A stretch of DNA of 64,000 nucleotides from Pseudophaeomoniella oleicola (GCA_003868215.1 QWDQ01000012.1:372001-436000); one strand, 5' to 3'. Shown: positions 32,853 to 46,494, counted from the stretch's first letter. Translations and numbers: made by a program. Notes: a model not told the origin generated them from the letters alone.

Positions 32853-35510
32853 CTAACCCAGACCAGCCTTCGTGTTCTTGACGACATGCTGCACAGGTAC
32901 GATGATACCCTTATTGGTTGGCACACCCAGACCCATACCGGCTGTCCAACCCATCTTCTCCAGCATAGCTCGTCCTCTGTTCTCAGTACCGATTTCCGGT
33001 GCGTGAGCGCCGACGATTTCACCTTCCATGTAACCAACAGCATTTGCGCCGCCACCACCCTTGCGCTTCTTGGTTGCTCCACCGGTTGTCTTGACCTTGG
33101 CAAAAGCACCTTTTCCGCCTTTGTAAGCTGCCCGGTAGAGTTGGGATGGGTTGTTACCACTGGTCAGAATCTCGTCGAGTTCTGACTCAGAGTAGTCGAC
33201 GTTGTAGATTGGCGTGAACCGTGTTTTCGAAAGAACCGGGTAGCGTGCCGCTCCTGAACCTTGTGATTTCGATTTCAACTTCAACGCGTGTGCAATAACA
33301 TGGACCTGGCGGCGTTGGAACGAGTCCATCGCTGTCAGAGAAAGGCTTTCCTGAGATGACTTGAGGAAGTTTTTCACTTCATAGCGCACGTTGGAGGTGC
33401 TCATACCGTTGCGGTACTTCATAGTAAGATCAACCTTGCCGTTCTTCGATCCTAGAAGACCTTGTGCTCGAAGTGCTTCACGTTCACGTTTTTTCTCGGC
33501 CTTTCTTCTGCGGTCATTATCCCATGATTGTTCGAGTTGCATCTGAAGCTCCTCGTCCTCGAGCTCGAAAGGTAAGCCTGATTTACGGCCTTTCTTCTTC
33601 GGCTTCAGACTGGGCCTGTCAAAGTCCATGATGTCGAAGGCTCCATAAGGATCTTGGTCCAGTGCATCAGCGAAGGCTTCGGCAGAAGGAAAATGATCCC
33701 TTCGACCACTTTTTGTCTTCGATCTGGGAGACGCTCGTTTGCCTGCCATACGTGACGATCCGAATCCCTCTAGAACATTGTCATCGATCATTCCACCAAA
33801 AAGCAGTACCTCATCGGCGTCCATGCCCAATTCTTCTTGCTTGGCTAAGGCCGCAGCTATTTGCTCGTCGGTCATTCCTTCTTGAAGATCCCGAATGTTA
33901 TCGGCTTCTTCTTGTTCTGATTCAAGATTGTCGAGGTAGTCGTTAAATGCGGCTTCCTCATCGTCCTCACTCGAGTCGTCCCCGTCATTCATCTCGCTGT
34001 CACACTCAGCTAGCATGGCTTCTTGTCTAGCTTCAAAAGCACGCAGAACGTCAATTGCATCCTGGGAATTCAGCACTTCCTGTGTGATCCATCTAGCGTC
34101 ATCGACTGGTTGGTCAATACCAACTACTAGGTACTGAAGACCCGATGCCCGTTCTCTGCTGGACAGGATTCGGCCAATTTTTTCGGGACACTCGTCGGAA
34201 GTGCTCATATCCTCCAGGTCTTGAAGATCTGCGGAGTCCCAGCCGTCATTGTCTTGGTCTTGCCCTTCATCCTTGTTGTCGTTCGCTAATTTTGACGTTA
34301 CTTTAATTGATTGTTGCGTCACTTCATCTCTCGTGATTGTGGTCTTCCCGTTATCAGCAGCCGGTAATTCGTCTTCTGAGTCAGTGAGATCTTTCATGTT
34401 CGCGATATAGTCTTGAACTAGAGCGTCATCTTCATCCGAGATTTGCTCTTCCGCCATCAGATCTGCATACGACATACGTTCTGGTTTCATCTTGGGCTTT
34501 GAAACTTTCGCTGTGCGTGTATCGGCAATAATATCCTCTGAACTACTTGTACCCAGGACAGATTGAGCAAAGAGTCTATCGACCGTGGAATGGACCGGGA
34601 ACAACTCGAATGGTCTGCTTGAGTGTCGAACACCGCTGCTGGTTGCTGACACTCCAGAATCCTGCGTTGAAAGGGTTGGCCTTTGGGAGTGCGACTGAGG
34701 TAGCTTCTTTTGTTGGGAGGCTTCCCGAGACGTCGATAGCGAAGCAGTGTTAGATTTCGAAGGCCCTATTCGCCCAGTAAACACAACCACGTCATCTTCA
34801 GATGTCACATTTGATGAGGTGCTTGGTGACCTGGACCTCTCTCTCGGAGAAATCGGCGGTCTTTTCTCAGTTTCGTCCCCGGCAAGATTGAGGGCTTGGA
34901 CCTGCTCGGTTATAGTAGACTGAACAAACACCTCCTTGGTCTCGTGAACATCTTCTACATGAGGTTGTTTGTCAGGCGGAGCGTCGGAATTGCGGACGGC
35001 ACCTTGTGCGATTTCAGAACGGTCCTCATCGGCACCATCCTCTGGCTTTTGCTGTTGCTGGTTGAGGACACCTGCGGACACAAAGCTGATACCCTGATCT
35101 CGGAGTTTGACATTGGACTTCCATCCATTCCCATGGTGTTCGGTGTTACGAGCCTCGTCAGCTAATGTGAAACGTTTCGGACCTAGAAAGAATCAGAGAC
35201 ATTGAAATTATTTTGGTCACAGGGCGCGCGCACTGCTACCGTAAGAGTCGCCGGGAGAGTTCATTGCGAACGACTGCCATTGTCGAATGGACTGCTGCTC
35301 TTGAAGCAGATTAACTGAGTCAAGGTCAGGAACATCGATCAATATATGGATTAAATGACTCAAACCTTTTGGTGACTGCGACAAGTATTTGCCCTTCTTC
35401 CCTTGGGGTGTGGACGCTGAAGAGGTGCCCCAAGGTGAGGAAGCAGCCTTTCCTTGCTTTTGCTTCGCAGCAGCTTTCTTGCCCCTTCCCTTCGCCGCTC
35501 CTGACCCCAT
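32853..35510 (-). CDS. SQS1: R3H/G-patch protein Sqs1 (Prp43 cofactor)
   Basis: Exons (minus) 35510..35366, 35314..35240 and 35182..32853 (introns 51 and 57 bp) give 849 residues. The N-terminus is basic (GRGKKAAAKQKQGKAASSPWG). Exon 3 opens with the conserved FTLADEARNTEHHGNGW. A long acidic, Ser-rich disordered middle follows, then an R3H-like segment (about 660-715, FQRRQVHVIAHALKLKSKSQ). A terminal G-patch (about 805-849) contains GRAMLEKMGWTAGMGLG. Sqs1/Pfa1 activates the DEAH helicase Prp43 in ribosome biogenesis and spliceosome disassembly. The 51-bp intron is a multiple of three, so unspliced RNA would stay open; it was called because it has a CTGAC branch-like site and its translation (LSHLIHILIDVP) is unlike the family. 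Confidence 0.9.
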
Positions 35511-36432
35511 TCTGGCGGCCTATTTCTATGTACTCTCTAATCTGGTCGGTGCGTCGGAGGATCGCCACTTATTGGAGGAAAAGAGTGGTTCAAGAGCTTG
35601 ATTCTGAAGCAAGAACAACTGCGAATAGGACTTGTTCAAATACGAGGGTAGCTGCAGCCAGGCAGGCAGGTTGTTGCCATAAAATGAGTGAAAGGAATGT
35701 GCGAATAAGGGTTGTCTTGGACAGGTACTTCGCTGTCGTTGAATGAATGAATGACTGAATTGGGCCCCGCTAGGAGCGAGTGCTGATGATGCGTGAATCA
35801 CCATTCAATTAATAACGGGGAGGCACTGGATCCACACGTATCTTTAACTGATGTAATGCCTTGGATGACTCGCCCATCCCCGCTAGACCTCGATAGCTTA
35901 GTTAAAGAATTGGCTTAAACAAGTGACTTTAGTACTGGGAGAATGGAACCTGTAGCGGGATCTCTCCCACTCCACGTCTGCTTCCTGATAAGCATGAGCC
36001 TGACCTTATAGGGATGAGATAACATGTGGGTGAGGACCGGAGATGCCTGATACTGTACATGCTCATCATCCCACCGCCACACCTCGACCACAGGCTACAT
36101 ACCATAGACGACCTTACCTCCCAACAAGGGAGGGAGTAAAGTGAGCAGCAATCAGCAGGACAGCCGCCTATAAAACGGCCAACCATTCACGATCAACTTC
36201 CCCATAGTCAGGCAAGACCCGACTTTGTCGACCTTGACGTCAACCACACCGTCCTGGACTCCGCAGGAACTGTCACTGCTTCTATGGTGGTGACTCAAAA
36301 GCTGCGTCCATAAATTCAACATCTCAGTTGACAAGGTCTGTCACCACCGCGGCTGAGGTGTCCTACAACCCCCCACGCTTGCCTTGGTCTGTTTCCTGTC
36401 TTTACTTGTTAGTCTTTATGCAGGCAACCACC
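35511..36432. other. Intergenic region upstream of SQS1 and ATG4
   Basis: About 0.9 kb between divergent starts. An in-frame extension of ATG4 to 36328 is present but not favoured. No other feature defined. Confidence 0.55.
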
Positions 36433-37828
36433 ATGAGCGGTCTCGATTACAAGCGCCTTGTCCGCTACTTTTACGACCCTGCACCTAAAAATGATAGTCT
36501 TATAGGAGAACCCATATGGTTACTAGGGAAGGAATATACAACAGCGCCGGCCATCAAGCAAGAAGTTGGGCCCGATGATGTCGTTGAAGTCTCCTCGACG
36601 GCAGATTCGCATACTGCAACTTCAGAGGCCAGCGCGCCGAAATCATCGACTCCCACATCTGAGGCTTCGATCCCATTAAGCTCAAAAGAAGAGGAGGAGG
36701 CGCCTTTCAGTCATGTAAAAACTGGCAGTGACGCGCTTTCTGAAGATGGTTGGCCAGGTGCTTTTCTCGACGACTTCGAATCAAGAATCTGGATGACATA
36801 TCGCTCTGGCTTTCCTCCGATACCAAAGTCGCAAGATCCTGCTGCCACTTCGAACATGACTCTGTCGGTACGATTGCGTAGCCTTGGAGATACACAAGGC
36901 TTCACGAGCGATACTGGTTGGGGTTGTATGATCAGATCAGGCCAGAGCCTTCTGGCCAACGCCCTCATTCTGCTTCATCTCGGACGTGACTGGCGAAGAG
37001 GTCAGAATCCTAGTAAAGAAAGTCAAATCGCCTCGATGTTTGCAGACGATGCTCGAGCTCCGTTCTCGATACATAGGTTCGTGCAACACGGTGCTTCAGC
37101 TTGTGGGAAACATCCAGGTCAGTGGTTTGGCCCTTCAGCTACAGCCAGTTGCATCAGGTAGGTTCACCACTCCAAATCATCTTTCTCACAACTGACAATG
37201 CCATAGGGAGCTATCTGCAGAATGCACTTCAGCCGGTCTGAACGTCTACATCACAACTGATAGCTCAAGTGTGTATGAGGACAAATTCCGGTCTATCGCC
37301 TGTTCCACCGGAATCATGAAGCCCACCATCATCCTCCTCGGCACCCGGTTAGGCATCGACCGTGTCACACCAGTTTACTGGGAAGCTCTAAAATCCGCAC
37401 TCAAGTATCCACAGTCTATTGGCATAGCAGGCGGCCGGCCTTCTTCTTCACATTATTTTGTTGCTAGCCAGGCGTCCTTATTTTTCTATCTCGACCCTCA
37501 CGAAACAAGGCCTTATCTCCCCTATCTCTCACCATCGTCCTCTACCTACACGCCTGAAGAACTTTCCAGCCTCCATACCCGTCGGCTCCGCGCCATTCAC
37601 CTGGATGAGATGGATCCAAGCATGTTAATCGGCTTCTTGATTCGAGATGAGGATGATTGGAATGATTGGAAACGAAACCTGTCTGAAGTTAAGGGAAAGG
37701 GTATTGTACATCTCATTGACAAAGAACCCCAGGCCACCAGTTTAGGAGAAAGAGAAGGTGCGGTCGACGATGTCCTCAGTGTCGACGACGACGATGAAGA
37801 GGATGACGCGACTGAGGTTGGCGAATAG
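36433..37828 (+). CDS. ATG4: Autophagy cysteine protease Atg4
   Basis: Exons 36433..37157 and 37207..37828 (intron 49 bp) give 448 residues. The start at 36433 lies in an ACCATGAGC context and yields the family-like MSGLDYKRLVRYFYDP; in-frame Met codons at 36418 and 36328 are alternatives. The peptidase C54 domain shows the catalytic Cys165 in DTGWGCMIRSGQSLLANAL and the Asp338/His340 pair in FYLDPHETRPY. A Ser/Thr-rich insertion precedes the domain, and an acidic run (DDDDEEDDATEVGE) ends the protein. Atg4 cleaves Atg8 to expose its C-terminal glycine and later removes it from phosphatidylethanolamine during autophagosome formation. Confidence 0.94.
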
Positions 37829-38942
37829 CGGCATCATTGCCCTCCCATCCCTTCTTATGCCGACAAACGATGGACTTCACCCACCGGTTCATCACACAGC
37901 CTTTTACGAAAACTGTTGCATCAGCGACGGCGTTTGTAGGCATACCAAACCCTAGCATCATAACTACATTCACAAGTGAGCGACCTTCCTTTCCGACTTG
38001 GTCAGTTCTGGGGAAGAGGGTCTCCAGGCGAACGACGAAAGCGAACCGTGAAAGCGACACAAGCTACCCTTCCCAACCTGCATTCTCATACAGCTGTACT
38101 TTACACATATACCCATAGCGAAATAACAATTGAACAATGTAACAGTAAAGTAAATTGCCGAATCAATTCCAACCTACCTACCTACCTATGTAGTTATGCA
38201 CCCCATCTATCCATATACTTCTAAACGTACCTCCCCCAAAGTCATCTTTCGTAACCAGTGAGACGATAGGCCGCAGTGACCGATTGCCTCCGTGCACCTC
38301 CTTCTCCTCGCTCCATTTCGAGCGGTCAATCACCTCAAACCCCGTCGATTCAATATTTCGTTTCTGTCAGATGTGTTCCCGAGAAAATCATGTCGTCGTT
38401 ATTACTTCGTAGGTATTGCAGCTTCGGCCGTGTTGCTCATCCACATGGCTGATAGATGGCGGGGTCTAATTCCGTGACGCGGTCGCGACACGTATCAAAA
38501 CAAACCAACGACTCGAGATAAGTCCAAGACTTGGGAGAGAAAGACAAGAGAAACTACAAAATGGAACAGAAGAGGTCGTGAAATTGATTGGTATTGATTA
38601 GATGAGTATGCAGAACCCGCATATTCATCCGTCCATCGCTTGATCGTAAAATGTATGATACAGGATGTGTAGGATTCGACTTCGCTTTGGAGTAGTCGAA
38701 TTGCACGACCAGAAAAAAATAATCAAGCTTCGTAAAAACATTTGGAAAAGACCTGCAAACCATGACCCTTTGTTCTCAAATGAGCCATTTCCCATGACGC
38801 GCATTAAACACATTCCACAACACCACAGCTTTGATCCCACTTTAGCATAAAGCAGCCCTTGATCAAGCCAAAACCCGTAGAGACACAAGCCCAAGCACAC
38901 ACGTGAAAAAAGAAGAGTTAATCATGACTCGGATTGATGCGC
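37829..38942. other. Intergenic region ATG4-H2B
   Basis: About 1.1 kb between convergent genes, with a CCTACCTACCTACCTA microsatellite near 38174. No gene seen. Confidence 0.6.
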
Positions 38943-39481
38943 TTATTTGCTTGAGCTGGAGTACTTGGTGACGGCCTTTGTGCCTTCTGAGACGGCGTGC
39001 TTGGCAAGTTCACCAGGCAGGATCAGGCGGACGGAAGTCTGAATCTCTCGGGATGAGATGGTGGATTTCTTGTTGTAGGCAGCAAGCTTGGAAGCCTCGG
39101 TGGCAACACGCTCAAAGATGTCATTGACAAAAGAGTTGAGGATAGACATGGCGCGGTTGGAGATACCAGTGTCTGGGTGGACTTGCTTCAAGACTGTAGA
39201 ACGCGTGTCAGTGACCATGTTCCAAGGTGATCGTGACTGTCCGTGATCATGCGACGCGATTACGCGAAAGGGCGCAGCATATAACACGTTGACAAAACTT
39301 GGATGAACTTACCCTTGTAGATGTATGAGGAGTAGGTTTCCTTCCTTGTCTTTCCACGCTTCTTCTTCTCGCCTGAAGCTGGGGCGGCAGTCTTCTTGCC
39401 AGCCTCCTTCTTCTCAACAGGGCCCTTGACGGGAGCCTTGCCGGCAGTGGTGGGCTTCTTCTCAGCAGCTTTAGCAGGCAT
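38943..39481 (-). CDS. htb1: Histone H2B
   Basis: Exons (minus) 39481..39313 and 39193..38943 (intron 119 bp) give 139 residues. The Lys/Ala-rich tail starts [17 protein letters not shown]. The histone fold reads [20 protein letters not shown] across the junction, and the C-terminus includes [20 protein letters not shown], which holds the ubiquitinated lysine of H2B. It pairs with H2A in the nucleosome. It is divergent from the H2A gene with 725 bp between starts, the usual fungal arrangement for coordinated S-phase expression. Confidence 0.97.
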
Positions 39482-40206
39482 TTTGATTGTGATTTTGTTT
39501 GACGAATTTAGAATTCGAAGATCAAGTTGAACTGAATGTGAAAGTGATGGATAAGGTTGACCTGATTGATGGGTTGAGCGTGGATTAGAGAGATGGAGGA
39601 AGAAGGGAAGGGAACAAGACCAGCGATGAGGGAAGGTGGGCAAGCTCTTATACCAGGCGCGAATAGTCGTGGGCTGATCCTGCAGTCGTAGGCGATTAAA
39701 TTACGATACGGTAAAATACATGTATGATCTTCTTTCAACTTTTGTGATTTAGTATGAGAAATGCCGCAGATTTTGATTCTCAGTGTCTAAGCCTATTCGG
39801 GTAAGGTGGCATGTATTGCTTTGTTTGATCGTAATTTACCATAACAATCTCCATCAAGTGCCCGTAAATCAGTAAATCACGCCTTCCTGGATCAGATTAG
39901 TCGTTTTCCCTTACTCCAACAGAAATCAAACAACCACGCCCTGATCCGTCCCTCTGATTGGCTGATCATAGCTTTCCTCTATCCGTGGTTGATCCAGCTG
40001 TGCGTTCTCCCACCCAAACGTGACGCCCATCTCTTCCTTATAAAGATCTCGTTCACTCCCATCCATCGCAACAACTCTTCCTTCTATCTCTTCGCTTCAT
40101 CCATCCCGAACAGCTTCATCAATCTTAACGACTACTTTCGGTCTATCTCAATCCACCACTTCAACCCTTTTTTCCACTTTCAAATTCCAACCCCAAATCC
40201 ATCAAA
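39482..40206. promoter_or_regulatory. Divergent H2B-H2A promoter
   Basis: TATAAAG at 40039-40045 lies 168 bp before the H2A ATG. TATAAGAG on the minus strand (39652-39645) lies 171 bp before the H2B ATG, a near-mirror layout. CTGATCC or its complement occurs at 39674-39680, 39889-39895 and 39941-39947, with one-mismatch forms at 39962 (CTGATCA) and 39989 (TTGATCC). A CCAAT box (minus strand) lies at 39957-39961. Function inferred. Confidence 0.65.
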
Positions 40207-41600
<1,394 letters not shown>

Positions 41601-41986
41601 CTATAAAGCTCTGACATCTTCGATACTAGGTGGTTCCATCTTTGGCACGGGGACGTTTCTCTCATACTTGCTACCACCTGGCGCGGTTGGTGGTCTGTAT
41701 GGATCTGGATGCTTCCATTTCTCCAATAGCTTCTCCGTCTCAGCGAATAGTTGACGCTGTTGTCGGGGGTCTCGAACGTTCTTGTTTGCGTCGAAGAGGG
41801 ATCGGATGTAGACGGCTTGGCCGCGCCAGAGGTTACGCTGGACAGCCCAATCGAGGGAGAGCTTGAGGGCGCGGCGGTAGAGGGAACTGTGAAGTTGAAT
41901 TTGTTAGCCAGATTGAGGGATGTGAGTGGGAGAAGCTTCTGCAGTACGTACGCGACGATCTTGGTTTGCTGGTTGACGCCAGACAT
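41601..41986 (-). CDS. NADH:ubiquinone oxidoreductase subunit B22 (NDUFB9), LYR protein
   Basis: Exons (minus) 41986..41952 and 41886..41601 (intron 65 bp) give 106 residues, the size expected for fungal B22. The junction reads TKIVASLYRRALKLSLDW, placing the LYR motif at residues 14-16. Further conserved blocks are RNLWRGQAVYIRSLFDANKN and PDPYRPPTAPGGSKYERN. NDUFB9 is an accessory subunit of complex I in the membrane arm; LYR proteins bind the acyl-carrier protein. A much longer unspliced frame (to 41465) exists in another phase after the first 12 codons and is an artefact. It is divergent from KGD2. Confidence 0.92.
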
Positions 41987-42537
41987 GATGGAAGTCGTTG
42001 ATGGGGAGGGTGAGGTCTGTATATTGATAGGATTGGCGAGCTGCCCAGCAGCAAGTCCTAGTTACCAAACCCTTATCACGATTTTCTTCTGTGTTGAGGG
42101 GGGATTCGTCTGCTCCGTCACCGTTGTCCAATAGGTTCAACGAGATGGTGCGATGAAGGTAGGTGACGGTTGCTTACAATTGGTGCTGGATCAATTGGAA
42201 CGTCTCTGTGAAGTTCGATCTCAGTGGAGAAATTGGCGTCCGGTTTGCCGACCTTTAGGGCGCTGGTTGCTGTGACGCTTGGCTTTCCTCATTCTTCCGC
42301 TCCCATGCAAGTTTGATTATTTGGGGAACTTCTCCGTCATTTTGAGCTTCGCCTTGTCCCTAAAAAAGCCTCATCTTTACTGATCCTTCTACGCCTGTTG
42401 ATAGCAGCAGCAGGGTTTCGCTGTCACTTCCTTTTGCATTGGTCCTTTTTTTGGTGGCCACCAGTGTTTCCGCTACTGGTCAATCTCCTTCCCGTTACTC
42501 TGTGCTGCTTGCTACACTCTTTCACCCAAAGTTCGTC
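41987..42537. promoter_or_regulatory. Divergent promoter of NDUFB9 and KGD2 with CCAAT boxes
   Basis: 551 bp between two mitochondrial-protein genes. ATTGG (CCAAT on the minus strand) occurs at 42032-42036, 42179-42183, 42194-42198 and 42438-42442. CCAAT boxes bound by the HAP complex commonly drive fungal respiratory genes; binding here is inference. Confidence 0.5.
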
Positions 42538-44243
42538 ATGGCTTCACGACAGCAATTGTCGAGACTTTCGACGAAAGCTCTTTTGTCGCCCCAAAAGGTT
42601 TCGCCAAGGCAGATACCGTCAACAGCAAGACTGGTACGGAATTACAGCGCATTATCAAGATCGCAGCGCCTTGCGACACCTCGTTGCGCTTCTTTAACAC
42701 AGCTTCCGGCTCTCACCCTGTCAAAGTTAGTCATACAGCCCAAATTTACGCATTGGACCTCTCTAACTCTCGAACAGACGACATCTCGCCCTCTCTGGAG
42801 CATCCAGCTTCAGTACGACCTCTGCTCGCAATGGTATGTATAATTCATGTGATTAAACGCGCATTAGCTGACAGGTCCTCAGCTGAGACCGTTGTCAAGG
42901 TGCCGGAGATGGCAGAGTCAATTACAGAAGGGACCTTGAAGCAGTTTAACAAGAGTAGGCTCCGCGTGAGTGAGTCACATGCGACTATACTAACATAGAA
43001 TTTAGAGGTCGGTGACTATGTTGAACAAGACGAGGAAATTGCAACAATTGAGACCGATAAGGTACGTTTGTCTTGGAGAATTGTGAGTTCTCCTGCGCTA
43101 AATATCATTACAGATTGATGTGGCTGTCAATGCTCCAACGGCTGGTACGATCAAGGAAATTCTCGTCAGCGAGGAGGACACGGTCACTGTTGGTCAAGAA
43201 ATTATAAAACTGGCAGCCGGTGAAGGTGAACCTGGTGCACAGGAGGCGAAAGAGGAGCCAAAGGAGCCAGCTTCAGAGGAGCAGCCATCTGCGTCTGATA
43301 AGTCAACAGAGAAGGGACCAGAAAAGCCGGCGCCTGAGCCGAAGAAGGAGGAGAAGCCTGCGCCAAAGGATGAGAAGCCTTCCGCTCCAGCCCAACCGTC
43401 TGCGAAACCTGCTGGTGCGCCGTCTAAGCCTGCGCAGAAGGAGGAGCCAAAGAAGGAAGCCCCTAAGAAGGAGGAGCCATTTGGCAACCGTGGCGAAAAC
43501 CGTGTAAAGATGAACAGAATGCGCCTCAGGATCGCAGAGCGTTTGAAGCAGTCACAGAACACGGCTGCCTCGCTGACGACTTTCAACGAGGTCGATATGT
43601 CCAATTTGATGGAATTCAGAAGCCGCTACAAGGAGGAAGTCCTGAAGAAGACTGGTGTCAAGCTTGGATTCATGAGCGCATTCTCCAGGGCATGCGTGTT
43701 GGCAATGAAAGATCTTCCTGCGGTCAACGCCTCCATTGAAGGACCAAAAGGCGGTGACACCATTGTTTACAGGGACTACGTCGATATCTCCGTTGCTGTT
43801 GCCACTGAAAAGGGTCTTGTTACACCAGTCGTCCGTAACGCAGAATCATTGAGCATGGTCGAAATTGAGAAGGAGATTGCCAACCTGGGTAGAAAGGCCC
43901 GTGATGGCAAGCTCACCATTGAGGATATGGCCGGCGGTACCTTCACGATATCGAATGTAAGTTGATGATTTCTCTCTATACTGTAACTTTACTGACTGGT
44001 CAGGGTGGCGTCTTCGGTTCTTTGATGGGTACTCCAATCATCAACCTTCCCCAGACCGCCGTATTGGGTTTACATGCTACCAAAGAGAAGCCCGTCGCTA
44101 TCAATGGAAAGGTCGAGATCAGACCTATGATGTATCTTGCTCTGACTTACGATCACCGTCTGCTCGATGGAAGAGAAGCAGTCACCTTCCTTGTTAAAGT
44201 TAAGGAGTACATTGAAGATCCGAGGAAGATGTTGATTGCTTAG
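42538..44243 (+). CDS. KGD2: 2-Oxoglutarate dehydrogenase E2, dihydrolipoyl succinyltransferase
   Basis: Six exons: 42538..42725, 42778..42833, 42883..42954, 43006..43061, 43114..43956 and 44004..44243 (introns 47-52 bp) give 484 residues. An N-terminal matrix targeting peptide ([17 protein letters not shown]) precedes the lipoyl domain ([18 protein letters not shown], lipoylated K124 in ETDKIDV). An unusually long Pro/Lys/Glu/Ala linker (about 155-255) follows; no clear E3-binding domain is seen, as in eukaryotic E2o. The catalytic domain ends with DHRLLDG (H456, D460). It transfers succinyl groups to CoA in the TCA cycle inside mitochondria. Exons 2-4 are small (56, 72 and 56 bp). Confidence 0.94.
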
Positions 44244-45696
44244 GTTGCTGTAATTGTACAGGTGTGGCCATTAAGTAGTAGCCTGAGCGTTGGTTAAATA
44301 TTTATGTATCATAAACCCCTAAAGCATTCGCATGAGTGGCCTCGTTATAGTATATTGCTGTGCCTTTTGGTCTCTGGTGTTCGTGTTGACGTTGTCTCCC
44401 TCGATCCCAAAGGTCGCATTACTCCCTGTGGGAGATCATGGTAACTCTCTAGGCCCGTCGTCTATGTACTTCTAACAGTAAGGTAGGTATACTTGGTATC
44501 TCATACTTCTCATCGCACTGGTTCTATGAGATAATGTAGTAGCTCTGAACTTTGCCTCTATTTCATTTGCTGCTGTTATCTGCATATCACCCGCCAAGCT
44601 ACCTATCTCTAATTACCGAGTAATAAATAAACAAGCATATTATCTCCATGAATAATAGGTCGTCGGATTCTCTCCGTACGTACCACCTCCCACTATCATT
44701 ACCTACCACCACCACCACAACAACGATTGTTTAGTGACTAACATAATAAATCAAAGACCCCCAAAAAGGAGTGTGTCGACAATCGCCAAAATGTAACAGT
44801 CCCAAAGTGTGTAAGCAGGGGAGATAGTATATAATGGACTAGGTAGGTAGGTAGGTAGGTAGTAGCGTGGAGGCAGCGGCCCGTTCGGTACTACCGCGAT
44901 GGGAGCGAGAATTCGCGGCGCATGCGACATATCTACATACCTATATTTCTACTGGATGGAAGGTATATAATATACAGGATTTCGTGATCGAAGACGACGA
45001 GAAAAGCAGAGGAACTGGATGATGTACTTCATAGGTGATAGCATGCACAGAGAGAGAGAGTCATAAGAGGAGGGCCTTACGAATTAGTGGAGGAGGGAAG
45101 GAGGGATGAGTTGACCGCTCAGTAGGTAGCCATGCAAGTAATTGTATAGGCAGGTAATAGGTAGCCATAGAGGGGAAAGCATGCCCAACGTACAGGATAT
45201 TGAAGGAGCAACGAATAATGGCAATGTGAATTCTACGTAGTAAACAAGAGCATGTGGAAAAGAAGTACGAAGCGACGGGATAATGTACATAAGTAGGTAG
45301 GTATATAGTAGGTACATTCAACGGACAAAGTAGAGCCGTGAGCCCTAACGGCAATGCATAAAAGGGTGGCCTCTGGCAGATACCAAGCAAGTCCATTAGG
45401 CGATAGGTCGGTGAGTTGTGGCTGGGTGCGGAAAGACTTCGTGCACAACATCCCAGTACCACGGCAGATATGCCACCATACGATGTTTCCAGGGTCTGCT
45501 CTGGAGCGACGACCGTCTGCGTAGGCAGCACATGCATATCCGGAGATGCTGGACCTGTATACTAACACCGTTGTAGCGACTATACCGCATAGATAGACCA
45601 GTACTCGACATCATGGAACAAGGTTAGCTCACGGGTATGTGCCTTAACCCGCATCCGAGCGGTACGGACAACTGAAGAACGTATTATTCCGTTGCT
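44244..45696. other. Gene-free stretch with microsatellites
   Basis: About 1.45 kb between convergent genes. It holds an AGGT run (44841-44862), a GA run near 45050, several GTAGGTA motifs and TACGTAGTA at 45234-45242. Open frames on the minus strand at 45061-45537 are composition artefacts. Confidence 0.6.
44841..44862. repeat. (AGGT)n microsatellite
   Basis: Five and a half uninterrupted AGGT units in intergenic DNA. Confidence 0.9.
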
Positions 45697-46494
45697 TCAT
45701 GATTCGACAGCTTTTTTGAACTCGCTGACACGAACGACCCTGTAACCTCGCTTCTTCAATCTAGGCAGCACATACCTCAGCATGGGGACTGTCCATGACC
45801 GTCGGTCGTGACATATCACCACACTTCCCCCCTTCACCATGCTCAGCACATGCCAAGCGTTGATCCACCAATATGAGATGAACGGATCATGGGGATACAC
45901 GCTGCCAAGAATGAGGGAATGTCCTGTCTTCTCCAAAAGTCGGAGAATTCGTTTACTGAAGAATCCCGAACCAGGTCGGAAGTAACGTTGCGGTGGAGGA
46001 TCGTGTTTTGTCGTAGCATAAGCCTCGTTGATCATTTCATCCACCTGTGAGATCTGTCTTGAGAGTACGTCGTTTGATAGTGATAGGGAGGGCTCATCAT
46101 GCATAGCATGATTTCCGAGTTCACTCCCGGCCTTGACAATATCAACGAGCATATCCTCTCGGCCTGGAACCTGCCCACCAATCACGAAGAATGTAGCGGT
46201 TGCATCATTCGCTTGTAGAATTTCGAGAAGTTGCCGAGTATACTCAGACGGAGCGTCGTCGATCGTCAACGCTATGATCTTCTTGCCGTGGGTATTCGGA
46301 ATGTGAAATAACACGCTCGGAAATCTGTGTTGGAAATAAGATATGACGAACGTCGGAGGTCTGTATACAATGTACAGTGGTGTTATGACGAGAAGAATTA
46401 TCAGGAGGAGGAGTATGTAAATTGCCATGCGGAGACGACGTGGCCGCCGACGAGGGAGAAAAGGGATACGAATGAAAGGAGATATTAGGGGCAT
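45697..46494 (-). CDS. Membrane-anchored polysaccharide deacetylase (CE4/NodB-like)
   Basis: Single exon, 265 residues. A basic N-terminus (PRRRPRRLR) precedes one transmembrane segment (residues about 23-43, MAIYILLLLIILLVITPLYI), giving a type II topology with the enzyme in the secretory lumen or outside. The NodB-like domain has the metal/catalytic aspartates in LTIDDAP (D79, D80), LGNHAMHDEP (H129, H132) and RYFRPGSGFFS. The closing strand is GGSVVICHDRRS. The His spacing differs from the HSxxH of secreted chitin deacetylases and matches a branch with GNHxMHDEP. It may act on chitin or another N-acetylated glycan; the substrate is not shown. It is short but looks complete. Confidence 0.85.
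   Translation of the reverse strand: MPLISPFIRIPFLPRRRPRRLRMAIYILLLLIILLVITPLYIVYRPPTFVISYFQHRFPSVLFHIPNTHGKKIIALTIDDAPSEYTRQLLEILQANDATATFFVIGGQVPGREDMLVDIVKAGSELGNHAMHDEPSLSLSNDVLSRQISQVDEMINEAYATTKHDPPPQRYFRPGSGFFSKRILRLLEKTGHSLILGSVYPHDPFISYWWINAWHVLSMVKGGSVVICHDRRSWTVPMLRYVLPRLKKRGYRVVRVSEFKKAVES

Noticed and set aside
43194-43604. 136-codon minus-strand ORF inside KGD2
   Set aside because: Complement of the Pro/Lys/Glu-rich linker; low-complexity shadow.
45061-45568. Hydrophobic-looking minus-strand ORFs resembling multi-pass proteins
   Set aside because: They arise from TAC/CTA-rich microsatellite-like DNA; no start context, family motif or splice structure.
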